DNA of 32,292 bases. It comes from Mesostigma viride (lineage: Eukaryota > Streptophyta > Mesostigmatophyceae > Mesostigmatales > Mesostigmataceae). This document shows positions 9,201 through 17,781 of this stretch, piece after piece (the first letter of the stretch is position 1; the number at the start of each line of letters is the position of its first letter). The notes under the pieces are model-generated. The model did not search any database. It saw nothing but the letters and a program-made list of their open reading frames with translations, and was not told the DNA's origin. Location of the stretch: NCBI GenBank assembly GCA_009746045.1, contig RPFO01000584.1, positions 903,068 to 935,359 of the forward strand, in the 5' to 3' direction. Both the position numbers and the translations under genes were made by a program.

Positions 9201-10607
9201 CTGTGGAACTTACGAATGCCTCATCTTGCATCCAGAACGGCCCAAATGCCTCCCAAGCCACTATTGTACAATTTCCCTTATGAAAATGTTTTATCACTCC
9301 CCAAGCAACATTGATTCCCTTCTACGCTGCTCCCTGTGTAATCCATGGGCCCCCTAATCCAATCATACCCCGTGAACCTTGATCCCTCCCTCCCCCCCTG
9401 TCAGGTGGACCTTCTCAAGGAGCAGCTGCGCGAGACGGACCGGGGCGCAAAGCGAGAGGGCGTGGACATGACGTACCTCAAGAATGTGGTGCTAAAACTG
9501 CTGGAGACAGGTGGGGGGGCGGACACAACCGGTAGAGGCATGGGTGAGGGCAGCAAGCACGCGCAAGCGGCGGGAGGAGGTTGGGGGCACAATCAATAAA
9601 TAGAGGAATGTGTGCATGGGTAGGAGGACAGGGCACACACACATACACAACACACACACACATACACATACACAACACACACACACACACACACTCCCTG
9701 ACTCCTCACCCTCCACCCCCTTTCCTTGGCCTGCTGCTCTGATGCTATTCATGTAGACCTTCTGTGCATAGGCCCTCATGCCAGTTGTACACAAGTACTG
9801 ATTTCTTCCTCACTCGACTCCTCTGTCTTGTGCTGTTATCCTAATGATAGAAACTTCTGATTTCTTTCACCCTGCCGCTATGTTGCTCCCTGTCCCTGCA
9901 GGCGAGGTGGAGACGCTGCTGCCCGTGGTGTCCATGCTGCTGCAGTTCAGCCCGGATGAGGTATGCTCACCTAGGCGTGCAACACAATAACATTAAGTTC
10001 TAGATCAATTAAAGCTGCCACAAATGATCCCGGATGAGATATGTGCCTGCACTGCCAGCAGCGTTAGACCATGAATGAGCGCGCTTCCGTGTGTCCACAG
10101 TCTCTCATCGTCGCCCACACTGCCGCGATTAAGCCCGGACATTGTGTGTGCCTGCACCTCCACCAGCCGATACGCTGCTGTAGTCCCACTCATTATATGT
10201 TCCTTGGATCCACATCCCCCTGTTGATCAGGCATGTTGCTGCACGGATCACCGAAGTAGCAAGGACCACCCTAGCTACTTCATGGTACTGCCACTCCCTT
10301 GTCATACTATTGATTGGAGCCCCCCCACCCCCTCTGGCCGTTCCCTTGGGCCATCCACCCCTTTTGGCCATGCATGCTCCTGTAAAACTGCCCCGTGTTA
10401 TCCAGGGGCGGTGCCTCAAGCATAACTAAAAATGTTTCAATTTCCTTTTCCTTTCCCTGCTTGGACCCCCCCCCCATCGTCCAGGTGCGTCGCTGCAAGG
10501 AGGCATTTGAGCGCGAAAACGCGGTGCCCCTCGCCGGCGCAGCCGCGGTCGTTGACGCTGCACAGGAGTCCACGCTCGGCTTCCTGGGCCGGCTGGCTGG
10601 GTTTTAA
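154..10607 (+). CDS. GRIP-domain golgin, 3' part of gene (10 exons)
   Basis: Exons 154-287, 2208-2308, 2823-2987, 3718-3811, 6359-6405, 7207-7278, 7814-7861, 9405-9510, 9902-9960 and 10485-10607 have AG/GT borders and join in one phase to give 315 residues and a TAA stop; the start lies left of the window. Residues 1-240 are rich in E, K, Q, L and A in heptad-like order, as expected for a coiled coil. Residues about 240-285 match a GRIP domain: DMTYLKNVVLKLLETG, then VETLLPVVSMLLQFSPDE and RRCKEAF, with the conserved tyrosine at predicted residue 244. In known golgins the GRIP domain binds ARL1-GTP and holds the coiled coil on the trans-Golgi as a vesicle tether; that role is inferred here. 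A 30-residue tail follows the domain. The joins at exons 4 and 5 are the least certain. Intron 4 carries a DIRS relic and introns 1 and 3 carry large microsatellites. Confidence 0.85.
299..575. repeat. G-rich minisatellite (GGGGGAG / GGGGGC)
   Basis: This part of intron 1 is almost only G on the plus strand, broken by single A or C bases, first as GGGGAG-type and then as GGGGGC-type units (densest at 401-568). It has many G-quadruplex-capable runs. Open frames across it are low-complexity shadows. Confidence 0.9.
899..1032. repeat. (CCCA)n tetranucleotide microsatellite
   Basis: About 33 near-perfect CCCA units in intron 1, ending at CACAATTC. The other strand is GGGT repeats, a G-quadruplex pattern. 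The same CCCA motif, much shorter, also occurs at the A2-B2 joints of the mobile elements in this window. Confidence 0.95.
1096..2018. repeat. (TTCCTC)n hexanucleotide microsatellite
   Basis: Roughly 920 bp of a perfect six-base unit, pure pyrimidine on the plus strand and pure purine on the minus strand. I see no interruption by eye. It forms most of intron 1 of the golgin gene. Such homopurine-homopyrimidine mirror repeats can form triplex (H-) DNA. Confidence 0.98.
2016..2129. repeat. (CTC)n followed by (CTCGCC)n
   Basis: The hexamer array passes without a gap into a trinucleotide CTC run (to about 2072) and then a CTCGCC hexamer run. The stepwise change suggests successive expansions of point-mutant units. 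It ends about 80 bases before the exon at 2208 and supplies part of its pyrimidine-rich 3' intron end. Confidence 0.95.
2208..2308 (+). CDS. golgin exon (coiled coil)
   Basis: It lies between a pyrimidine-rich acceptor (CCACCAG) and the donor CTGCAG|GTGAGT. It reads AKDDEMRSHSRRLQNG and ends in a charged segment AEIKRLQ. It enters in phase 1 and leaves in phase 0, matching its neighbours. Confidence 0.85.
2823..2987 (+). CDS. golgin exon (coiled coil with His-rich end)
   Basis: The acceptor is TTTTAAACCCAG. The exon is 55 whole codons, ASYDAFRETANRMLEAKDGE and onward, ending in a histidine/glycine patch (GGHGHSHGHS). The donor is CTGCGG|GTACGC. Both borders are in phase 0. Confidence 0.8.
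3614..3680. repeat. (CCCCCCA)n tract before exon 4
   Basis: C-rich heptamer-like repeat in intron 3, directly upstream of the acceptor at 3717, so it forms the polypyrimidine part of that 3' splice site. Confidence 0.9.
3718..3811 (+). CDS. golgin exon, donor uncertain
   Basis: The acceptor CTTGCAG follows a C-rich tract, and the exon reads HSYSEQAFGQLIWNGNASAH. The donor chosen, AAAT|GTGGGT, is the only nearby one that joins the 6359 exon directly in frame. A second possible donor four bases further on (GTATTG) would leave the frame wrong unless an extra exon is used. Confidence 0.6.
4433..4618 (+). pseudogene. DIRS ORF1 fragment in relic
   Basis: The translation in one frame includes PKEATVTPWTILGEEDWLGR, then WAKNVKAALGQRG and DWDEEVLADVIAEQ, before a stop at about 4618. 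It lines up with ORF1 of DIRS-beta (PKEAATAVQKILGEGGWLER, RAKNVMDVLEKRG, DWDGEGALADVLAAQ). The similarity is clear but diverged, so this copy is older. Confidence 0.8.
5042..5335 (+). pseudogene. DIRS reverse transcriptase fragment in relic
   Basis: It reads NKLAVAVTQCVHQSVLYR when the first bases are taken in the right frame, then GLSIDMSDLILVADADESGQ and EGMHAVTVHDLMS. This is the RT segment between the motif-B region and the catalytic DD motif. The first catalytic Asp is replaced by His (VHDL against IDDL in DIRS-alpha, codons 5300-5311). The fragment stops at 5335 and then jumps to the end of the YR gene, so the intervening RNase H and recombinase were deleted. Confidence 0.8.
6359..6405 (+). 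CDS. golgin exon (short)
   Basis: A 47-base exon between CATGACCCAG and ATG|GTAAGC. It reads LREGLNGEEAESHIM and starts with two bases that finish a split codon. It leaves in phase 0, which fits the exon at 7207. The acidic, coil-like composition agrees with the rest of the protein. Confidence 0.65.
6406..7206. other. golgin intron 5, no further feature seen
   Basis: Unique-looking, moderately AT-rich sequence between two supported exons. No RNA gene, long open frame or repeat with other parts of the window was recognised. Confidence 0.6.
7207..7278 (+). CDS. golgin exon (coiled coil)
   Basis: The acceptor is CATCTGGCAG and the donor CTGCAG|GTGAGG. The 24 codons read MLAQHQAQRDEELANAYKKI and end QLLQ, a clear heptad pattern. 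Intron sequence just downstream (7348-7387) repeats part of this exon (GAGCTGACCAACGCGTATAA), a small local duplication. Confidence 0.85.
7814..7861 (+). CDS. golgin exon (coiled coil)
   Basis: A 48-base, 16-codon exon (LEVADAQNELRLHGQQ) between ATACTTCCAG and CAACAG|GTGAGG, in phase 0 at both ends. Confidence 0.85.
7862..9404. other. golgin intron 7, nothing recognised
   Basis: About 1.5 kb between two well-supported exons. It has a short G-run (7905-7914), and small open frames around 8475-9146 on both strands that show no family signature and lie in intron orientation context. No repeat shared with the mobile elements here was found. Confidence 0.6.
9405..9510 (+). CDS. golgin exon, first half of GRIP domain
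   Basis: The acceptor is CCTGTCAG and the donor GACAG|GTGGGG. The exon carries the last coil turn (VDLLKEQLRE), a basic/acidic linker and the first GRIP helix, MTYLKNVVLKLLET, with the conserved tyrosine. The final G is shared with the next exon. Confidence 0.9.
9637..9692. repeat. (CA)n dinucleotide repeat
   Basis: Imperfect CA/ACAT repeat in intron 8 of the golgin gene. Confidence 0.9.
9902..9960 (+). CDS. golgin exon, second part of GRIP domain
   Basis: It follows CCCTGCAG and ends GATGAG|GTATGC. It reads GEVETLLPVVSMLLQFSPDE, matching the second and third GRIP helices. The intron after it contains a partial copy of the exon end (CCCGGATGAGATATG, 10030-10044). Confidence 0.9.
9961..10484. 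other. golgin intron 9
   Basis: Intron between the second and third GRIP exons. It contains two degenerate echoes of the exon end (CCCGGATGAG at 10030 and AGCCCGGACATTGTG at 10132), which look like local duplications of exon-border sequence. Confidence 0.5.
10485..10607 (+). CDS. golgin last exon with stop codon
   Basis: The acceptor CGTCCAG follows a C-rich tract. The exon reads VRRCKEAFERENAVPLAGAA and ends LGFLGRLAGF then TAA. It completes the GRIP domain and adds an Ala-rich then Leu/Gly-rich tail that could help membrane contact (inference). Confidence 0.9.
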   Translation: MRRCKEAFERENAVPLAGAAAVVDAAQESTLGFLGRLAGF

Positions 10608-12850
10608 CCATAACAAAGCTGGGCCTGGGTTCGAGGTATATGGCCCCGTAGGGCTCTAACTCGACGACACCAAATTGGGGCATTCCACAGGAGCAGCTAG
10701 GCTGGCTAAGTGGGAGCATGACAACACTGGCGTGGCCTAGGAAATAGGCTTACTGCGTTTTGCTGCCAGTTCTTTATTCCCAGCGGGTACAGCCGGACAT
10801 GTGACATCCTTGTCACAGCCAAAGGGGGCAGCCAGACATGTAGCGACCCTCGACCGCTGTAGCAACCGGGAGCGGCCACTGTTGCACCCCAGAGCCACAC
10901 AAGATTAGTCGGAGGTCTGCCCAACGTGGCGGCCCAAGGCAACGCATTGGATTCGTATTTTCTTTAAGTGTGCTCTAAGATTGGGCAAGGCCTTGCCGCC
11001 TGTGCAAGGCTGTGGCTCCGTGCCTTGCCGCCTGCCCAAGGGCCAGCGTGATGGAGCCCTGCGCACAGGCCAAGGGGTGGCTTGATGGACAGCCGCTAGG
11101 GAAAGATGACACCAGTGCGGGATTTGGGGACGATAGCCACATTAGGCCCGTCCTGCCAGCCAGAGGGAGGGGGGCGTAACGTCTCCACTACCCAGATATG
11201 GACTTGAAATCACAGGTTAAGCTAGCAACTTCAAGGGGGAGGGGATTACCGTCCCGCTCTATCCTTGTTTAGTGGGGACCCCCTCCGACTGCAGAATGGG
11301 GCCCCCTCCGACTGCAGCATGGGCCTATTGACTGTGGGCAGGGCAGGGCCACGCAGCCGGCACAGCAGATAATTGATGGGGATGGCATGTTGTGGGGGCA
11401 GCATCTTGTCACGGGAGCGGTCGCCTTGCAAGGCTATATGGTGAGGGCCTATCTTCTTGAGGATTCACAATTGATGGCAGAGGCAACGGGACCACGCCTC
11501 TTCTCTGCCCGCTCCTGGTGTGTTGTCTGCCCGCTCCTTGTGTGGGAAATGGCCGAGGACACATGGCACGCCTCAAGCATGGCTGTACCAATCGACTGCC
11601 AGTACTTGCCGCCCCTATGCAGGCAGTGGCCAACCACCGGCACCGAACAAGGGGACCGGCCTCTCTGCATGCCTCGCGAGGAAGCATGCCATACCATCGC
11701 ACATGGGGTATATGTGCGATGCTACGCCATCGCCTGCGGCTTTGGCGGGCTGGGATTGTATCCACACGGTGGGCTGCCGGGCATGGCGGGATGCACCAAT
11801 AAACCTGGTCCTAACACCCGCCACTGAGCGGCCTTTCCTGCTGGCAAGCACCACCCGCCATTCGGCCAACCCCCATTCGCCACCAGTCGACCATCGGCGT
11901 CCAACCGTCAGCGGGCTACGGCCACCAGGAGCACAGCACGCACTCGATGACGCACCTGCTGTGGACCCGCGTCCATGGATAGCCCCATAAAATAGATGGC
12001 ACGCATGGCACGTCATGCCTGCATTTGGGTGGCCAACGGTGGAGCGTGACGGGTGGCGGCTTGCGTCCAGTCTGTGTGGCCTATCCACACTTGAATTTTT
12101 TGCGTGGCAAATGGGTGGCTTTTGAGCGAATCTCTGCTGGGAGACGCAGATGGTATATTGCTTCCATCAAGTGATTTGTGGCATATTATTTCTACTGCTC
12201 TGCAAGGCCTCGATGATTGCATACCTCCAGTGGCATGCATGGGTGGGCTCTGCCGCCACCGGACCATGCCATCCAGGTCAGTGGCTGACTGGTGCAGACG
12301 GGGCAGGCGTGTTAGTTGCGCACACCTCACTGCAAACACCCCCCCACATTGTCCCTTGGGGGACCCTACTGGAGGGCAACATCATGCAGACAAGCATCTG
12401 CCAAAAGCAAACAGAGGTCCCCCCGTTCAACAAGGTCTGCAAGGGGTCAGACACGCGCCCATTTGGCCTAAGTAGCCCCACCCTGGTGCGGGCAAACGTG
12501 GAGTAACCTTGGTTCAAGGGTCCACGGTGGGCCACTGGTTGGTTTCCTCCTAGTGACGCCCATGAGGCCACGAGGGCACTAAATTTTAGAAGCGCTTACC
12601 TGTGCAGACAGCGGTTTGCATGGGAGAGGGAAAGCTTTGGTGTGCTCCTGGCCTGCGAACCGCCAAGTTGACTCTTACACTTTGGCCCGGGCATGGTTGT
12701 TACGCCATTTGGTGGGAAGGGAGACCTGAGACCGTGTTGTTCGGGCATCTGCGTGCATGACCTGACATCGCCAGGCAGCTCAGTGGTGGGCATCGCCTGT
12801 GCAGAGCCTAGTGCGGCATCAGCCGATGATTGGGCATCACTATGCATCAT
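10608..12850. other. Region between golgin gene and DIRS-alpha, no gene recognised
   Basis: It starts with the golgin 3' untranslated region. It has small tandem duplications: CCTTGCCGCCTG at about 10993 and 11026, CCCCCTCCGACTGCAG at about 11279 and 11301, and CTGCCCGCTCCT twice near 11505-11540. Open frames of 90-157 residues on both strands at 11387-12088 overlap each other and show no family motif. It may be old transposon sequence, including whatever truncated the B2 repeat at 12851. Confidence 0.4.
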
Positions 12851-12896
12851 CAGCTGTGCCCCTGCTCTACCCCTTTTGCCAGGGTGGGTGGGTGGG
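12851..12896 (-). repeat. A2-B2 linker (CCCA)n and truncated B2 of DIRS-alpha
   Basis: Directly after A2 comes CCACCCACCCACCCTGGC (minus strand), then GTAGAGCAGGGGCACAGCTG, the first 20 bases of B. Similarity to B1 stops at 12851, so B2 is cut by a deletion or by another insertion. Confidence 0.75.
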
Positions 12897-13103
12897 AGGC
12901 AAAAGAAACAACCTGCTTCCGTAGAATGGAAGCCCACCTTTTATAGCAACCACCTCTCCAGCCAACCCCTACCTGGGTGGCTGGGGTACGGTTGCCAGCA
13001 CAAAAAATATTTTTTCTAAAATTATTTTTTCTTTTGGTGCTATACGGCGTTGCATTCTCCGCTCAGCAGGTTAGTCATAGATAAAATGAGCATAGCTCAC
13101 CAA
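12897..13103 (-). repeat. DIRS-alpha A2 repeat (internal copy near 3' end)
   Basis: Same orientation as A1 and almost the same sequence. It directly follows B1 on the minus strand; the junction ...CAGAAATGGAT|TTGGTGAGC mimics a circular junction, as expected for split direct repeats. Confidence 0.9.
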
Positions 13104-13298
13104 ATCCATTTCTGGCCTTGCCTTGCTTTGCATGCATCACCACAAAACATCAAATTTATTACAATATGTGTGCTAGCTCTATACGGTGGAATAACACAGA
13201 CATGTCTACCAGATGGCAACACGGCCATCTGTATGCTAGGGTGAGCACACTATGTGAATGTGCAGGGCCAGCCCACAGCAGCTGTGCCCCTGCTCTAC
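13104..13298 (-). repeat. DIRS-alpha B1 repeat with TGTAA signal
   Basis: On the minus strand it starts GTAGAGCAGGGGCACAGCTG and ends GGCCAGAAATGGAT. The intron relic has a diverged copy at 5621-6072, which confirms it as the 3' repeat. It contains TGTAATAAA (TGTAA at 13159-13163), the green-algal polyadenylation motif. Confidence 0.82.
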
Positions 13299-13429
13299 CC
13301 ACATCTCCTTACATGGCTAACAGCCGAAAATACGTAGGACATGCAAAAAAGAAAACTTAAACTACCTAGCTATGGGGGTACTTTGTCCCAACCCAGGTTC
13401 ACCCTCGGGTTAGTTAAACCATTTCCCCC

Positions 13430-13457
13430 CTGACCTCCCACACAAGGGTGAGGTCAG
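13430..13457. other. Short hairpin in DIRS-alpha 3' untranslated region
   Basis: CTGACCTC and GAGGTCAG form an 8-bp perfect stem around a 12-base loop, just downstream of the recombinase stop. The relic has a G-run at the same place. Confidence 0.5.
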
Positions 13458-13495
13458 TTGATAGCTAAAAGACGAGAGATAAAAACAGGAGGACG

Positions 13496-16255
13496 TCAAA
13501 ACTCGACGCCACCGAAGTGGCGCCGGAAAGCCGCTGGGTCAAAACCCAGGGCCTGAGCCCAGAGGGCGGGTGGGATGTCGCGCCCCAGGAGGCTGCGGTG
13601 GAGGCCAATGTAGCGCGTGACCGAGAGGGCCGAAGCCCACCGGCCGCGCAGCTGGATGGCCTCCGGCGACTCGCCAGCGATGGCGTCGTGCGTCGCCCCC
13701 CCATGCCGGAGGCTGTGAAAAGAAAACATCCCTGGGATGCCCATGCGGGCCTGCACAGCCTCCCACTGCTGCCTAGCCTGGCTGTACGTTAAGCCCGAAA
13801 GAGGAGTGCATCCGGGGGCTGGCCAGCCGTCAGACGTCGCAGGAGCCACAAAGAAAGTGGATCCCGGACGAGGACGTGCTGGGCCGCCCCCTGCGCAGTT
13901 TTGGGGTTGCGCAGCACAAGGGCACCGACCATGGGCCCTGGCTCGAGAAGGGGGTGGCCGGGATGAGCCACATCCCGAACCCGCAGCCCTAGCGCCTCGC
14001 TAATGCGTAAATACTGCTGGAAAGCAATAATAATCAACGCACTCAAATGCACCTGTCGACGTGAAACTAGCAACAGGGCAGTGAAATAGCAAAGGCGCCA
14101 GGGCATAGGCGGAGGGCTGACAGCCGGAACAAGCCGCTGCCAACCTGCTAGCAGGCGGTCCGCCAGTACCCAATTCCGAACAATGTCGGGGTAGTACAGG
14201 TGCAGACAGGCCTTGGCATGCTGGCATAAGGTACGCCCCCGCCCGCCTCTGGCATGGTAGACAGCAGAAATCCACTCACAGAAAATGGCTTCCGCGTCAG
14301 CTGGGTCGACAGGGCCAGGTGGCGCCCACGCCACGTAGACAGCCGCCGCACGCCGGTACGCTGGCAAGGTAGACACAGGGTTGACTGTGCCCTCCAAAAG
14401 TGCCAAGTCCCGAGGGCGTCGCGCCCCCTCAGGCCCAGGGTTGGGATGCACGTCACCACACCGGGTCAAGTCAGGAATCCAAGCGCCACGCCGACTGGCC
14501 TTGTCAGCTGGGTTGTGGTCGGTAGCCACCCAGACCCAGTGGCTCTGCATGTCGCCAGCCAGTGACAGAGCGCAGTAGCGCCGAACCAGCTGGTTGAGGC
14601 GGTAGGAAGACGACCGCCCTCTGACAAACGCCCCCACCACAGCACTGGAGTCTACGAGCCGGACGACTCGCTTACCTCGACACGCCTTGGTCCGGCACGA
14701 CCACTCGACCCCCTGTGTCGCAGCAATCGCCTCCTTGACGTTGATGTGGTTAGGCTGCCCCCGCCACCGGTAGGACAGTGCCGTACGCCAGTGGCCACTA
14801 TCCAGCAGGCTGTAGTCCCCCTCCTCCATGCGCTCCAGGTCCCAGTCCTCCCCAGACGTTAAAGCTGTCGTCCGCCACCCCCGCGCTTCGCGCCGGGTCG
14901 CCAGCCGGGCACAATCGGCCCCAGGCAGGTCCCTGTAGACCACCCCACCGCCGGAGCCGCTCGCATCACTTGCGACGACCCGGTCAGAAAGGGGCCGGGC
15001 CCTGGCCGCCCTCAAAAAGGGGGCCAGGTCGATCGCCGCCTGAAGCTCCTGGCGGGCCCCCGCAGGGAGGCGCCAGCGGCGCCCAGGCAGGGAGGCATTC
15101 ATGGCTGCTAGCAGCCGGTACGTCTCAGACCACACCGAAAGCATGGGGCGGCACAGCAGATGCATCCACACCCACTTCCCAAGCACAGAACTAAGTTCGC
15201 GGTAGTATGTAAACCCGCGATCTAAGATTCTATGAGTAGCAGCGATAACTGCCACCACACGCTCAGGAACAGGCACCACGTCACCATCTCTTTGGTGAAT
15301 GACCCCACCGCCTGCACACCAGTCTGCTCTGCTGTCGCCCGTACCACCTTGTCAGACTTCTGCACCAGCCCAACAGCGGCGTAGGCAGCCTGAACACGAT
15401 CTAGCTGCTGATTCACCCCATCCACCGACGCACAGTGGGTGAAATGGAGGTCATCGATCGTCACAGCATGCATACCTTCCAGATCCTGCCGAGATTCGAA
15501 GCACGGCGAGGGCGCCAAGGGCGCAGCAGGGTCCTCCTCCAGCCTCAGCCGGACGGTCTCCCCCGCCTCGTTGGCCTCCGCCACCAGGATCAGCGCGGAC
15601 ATGTTGATGCTCAGCCCACGACTAGCCTCCAACGGCGGCTTGGGGCCACAGCGGTACAACACAGACTGATGCACACACTGGGCCACGCGACGGCCAGCTT
15701 GTTGCCCATTGGCCAGCACAACATCCACGGCCACACCTTCCGACGAGCCCCACTCAGGCCCACCAGATCCGACCACACCGGCATCCACGCACAGTACCGC
15801 CGCATCCAAACTGGCAGGCGGAGTCTGTTGTAGTACGAATCCAAATCTGATACGCCCCCAAAAACATCCTCCCCAGCGCGCGTGGGCAAATCGCAAATCA
15901 CGCCAAGGTGTGGTAAAAAAGCGGGCATAGGATCTGGTAGTGGCATGTTGCCACGCCGGTTGTCCACAATCAGCCGTATACGGCCGTCGGGCTTTCCGAC
16001 CCCAAAAGTACCGTTCACCATAGGCGGCTCCTCCTCAAAAAATCCACCCAAAATCCCCCTCTCCACACACACCGTGCAAACCCGCGCGAACTCCTCCATG
16101 CTACACCCCCGCGAGATCCGCATCGACTTCTGCAAGATCCGCTCTGCTGGGCTCAGCGTCCGTACCATCCTACTCTCATCATTCAAAATTGCTCCCCAAG
16201 AGGGGGGTAGTAAGTTCAGCACATCCACTTGGCCACCTTCCCCCGGACCAGGCAA
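13496..16255 (-). pseudogene. DIRS-alpha pol: RT, RNase H, tyrosine recombinase (frameshifted)
   Basis: RT: KPDGRIRLIVDNRRGN, SDLDSYYNRLRLP (motif A), PMGNKLAVA, then after a frame change AQCVHQSVLYR and AVTIDDLHF with the catalytic DD (15441-15458). RNase H in the 15279 frame: SDASGSGGG (D105), NVKEA (E183), RLVDSSAVV (D210) and ATDHNPADK (D254). Tyrosine recombinase: AFQQYLRISEALGL (Arg425), a lysine near NPKTA, then after another frame change HSLRHGGAT, LRGRW and VTRYIG with the catalytic Tyr at about 13610. Frame changes lie near 15690, near 15280 and near 13800; the relic at 5042 keeps the correct frame across the first. RT-RNase H would copy the RNA and the recombinase would integrate circular DNA, as in the DIRS family. 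A 2A-like motif lies between RNase H and YR. Confidence 0.88.
14431..14454 (-). other. 2A-like motif DVHPNPGP in DIRS-alpha pol
   Basis: The residues CGDVHPNPGP lie just after the RNase H end (HNPADKASRRGAW) and about 140 residues before the recombinase Arg. Viral 2A ribosome-skipping peptides end in D(V/I)ExNPGP; here the Glu is His. Similar HPNPGP forms are familiar from other retroelements, but skipping activity is not established by sequence. Confidence 0.6.
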
Positions 16256-16618
16256 GCCAAGCGTGCGGCCACTAACGGTTCGTAAGGGGCTCCTTCAGCA
16301 TATTCACCCCCATCCACTACAGATCCTGCCATTGCCGCTACGGAACCACCGTTCCGGCGGACAAAGGACCTGCAAGCATCATCGATCCCATCTAGGGCCG
16401 CCTGCTGCAGAGGCCCGGGCACACGGGCTGAATCTACAGCAGGCGGGTCTCGCCCCCCCCCCCCATCCAGTTTAACGCCCTAACCGTCTGACAGGCTAGT
16501 GTGCGAGCATTAAAAGCCCGACTCATCCTATCGCGCCTACGGCCTGAGCGTACCTGCTGCCACCAGTCACGAGGTGGCAGGGGTGCTGGAAGAGGTAGTG
16601 GAAGAAGGCACCGCTCCC

Positions 16619-17709
16619 TCACTTGTTGTTGTTGGACGGGCCGCCCTGCCCCTTCTTGCCGGGACCCTGCTCCAGCTTGTGCTGCAGCTTCCCCATGCTC
16701 ATCGCCGCCCGCACCGCCGGAGACGCCAGCATTGCTCCACCCTCCTGGAATGGCAGCATTGCCGACGGAGTCCCCTTCCACCCGTCGACCCCACATCCAC
16801 CAGCTGGCATGCCGTGATCAGCTTTGCCAGGTACTCGGCTGCTGCCAGCTCCAGAATTACTTCGGAGCGTGGCGTGGCCCAGTAGCCAAATTCTGTCACC
16901 ATCGTGTCCAGAATTCCTGCCATCTGCAGGAGCAGCATCCGCCTCTCCCCGCTGGCTGAGCTGCCGTGCATCGTCAGCATTAACGATGCACGGATGGACT
17001 TCCCCCCCACGCTCTCCGCGTAGTCCAGCATTCCCGGCAGCACCGCCTCCAGCATGTTGCTCACCAGACCGGCACTGCATGCCCACTCAGCGCCACCCCC
17101 TTCGTGCGCGCCAGCCTGCCAGCAGTCGTCGCTGCGGCTGGGCTTGCAGCTGCTGGAGTCTTTGCCTGGTCCAGCAGCTTCGACATGGCCGATATCAGGT
17201 CGCCAATATCTCCGCCAGTGCGGGCGTTGCCCGGCCGGGATGGAAGCCCTCCAGCTGGCGTTGCATAGCCCGTCTCGGTCCCCAGCAGCCGACCTATGTT
17301 TCGGTCCAGGTCCGCCACAGCCTGGTCGATCGCCCCAGGAGCGCCATCGTCCTCCCCAGCGCCCTCCACCATGCCCCGCCCCTCCGCTTCCACCTGCCGA
17401 AGGGGGAACACCCCCGTTCCCACCCACCTGCTGACACTGGTGGATCCGGCTCTGCAATAGCCTCCCCCAGTTGCGCTGCTAGCACATCGGCCAGGGCCTC
17501 CTCCCCATCCCAGTCGCTGACAAACCCCCTTTCTCCAACGTCCATGACGTTCTTGGCACGCCCCGGGTGAGCTTCTGGATCCGCTCTAGCCACCCCTCCC
17601 CTAGGATCTTCTGGACCGCAGTGGCGGCCTCCTTTGGGGTGCATCCCTCCTTGGCTGCTTGCTTGAGTTGCGCTATGAAATTCCGGTCTGGGGCTGTCAC
17701 TGTGGTCAT
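16619..17709 (-). pseudogene. DIRS-alpha ORF1 (gag-like), frameshifted
   Basis: It begins MTTVTAPDRNFIAQLKQAAK at 17709, downstream of the A1 TATA box. Comparison with DIRS-beta shows a one-base loss near 17565. Further frame changes are needed near 17430, 17070 and 16790 to link ADLDRNIGRLLGTETG, LDYAESVGGKSIRAS, DTMVTEFGYWATPRSE, EYLAKLITACQLVDVG and the basic C-terminus MGKLQHKLEQGPGKKG, which stops at 16619. The intact protein would be about 360 residues. It has no zinc knuckle that I can see. It holds the position of the first ORF of DIRS elements, usually taken as gag-like; the function is inferred from position only. Confidence 0.75.
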
Positions 17710-17781
17710 GGTGGGTTATACTGCTTGATGTGTTAATAATATTGGGTTTTGTTTTTTGTGATGTGGTCACGTGAGGTTCTC

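Noticed and set aside
11387-12088. Overlapping open frames of 90-157 residues on both strands
   Set aside because: No recognisable domain, no repeat in the window, and the same GC-rich stretch is open in several frames, as expected by chance.
12596-12937. 113-residue minus-strand frame followed by a GTAAGC donor
   Set aside because: It starts inside the DIRS A2 repeat and crosses the linker and B2 break, so it is a composite of unrelated pieces.
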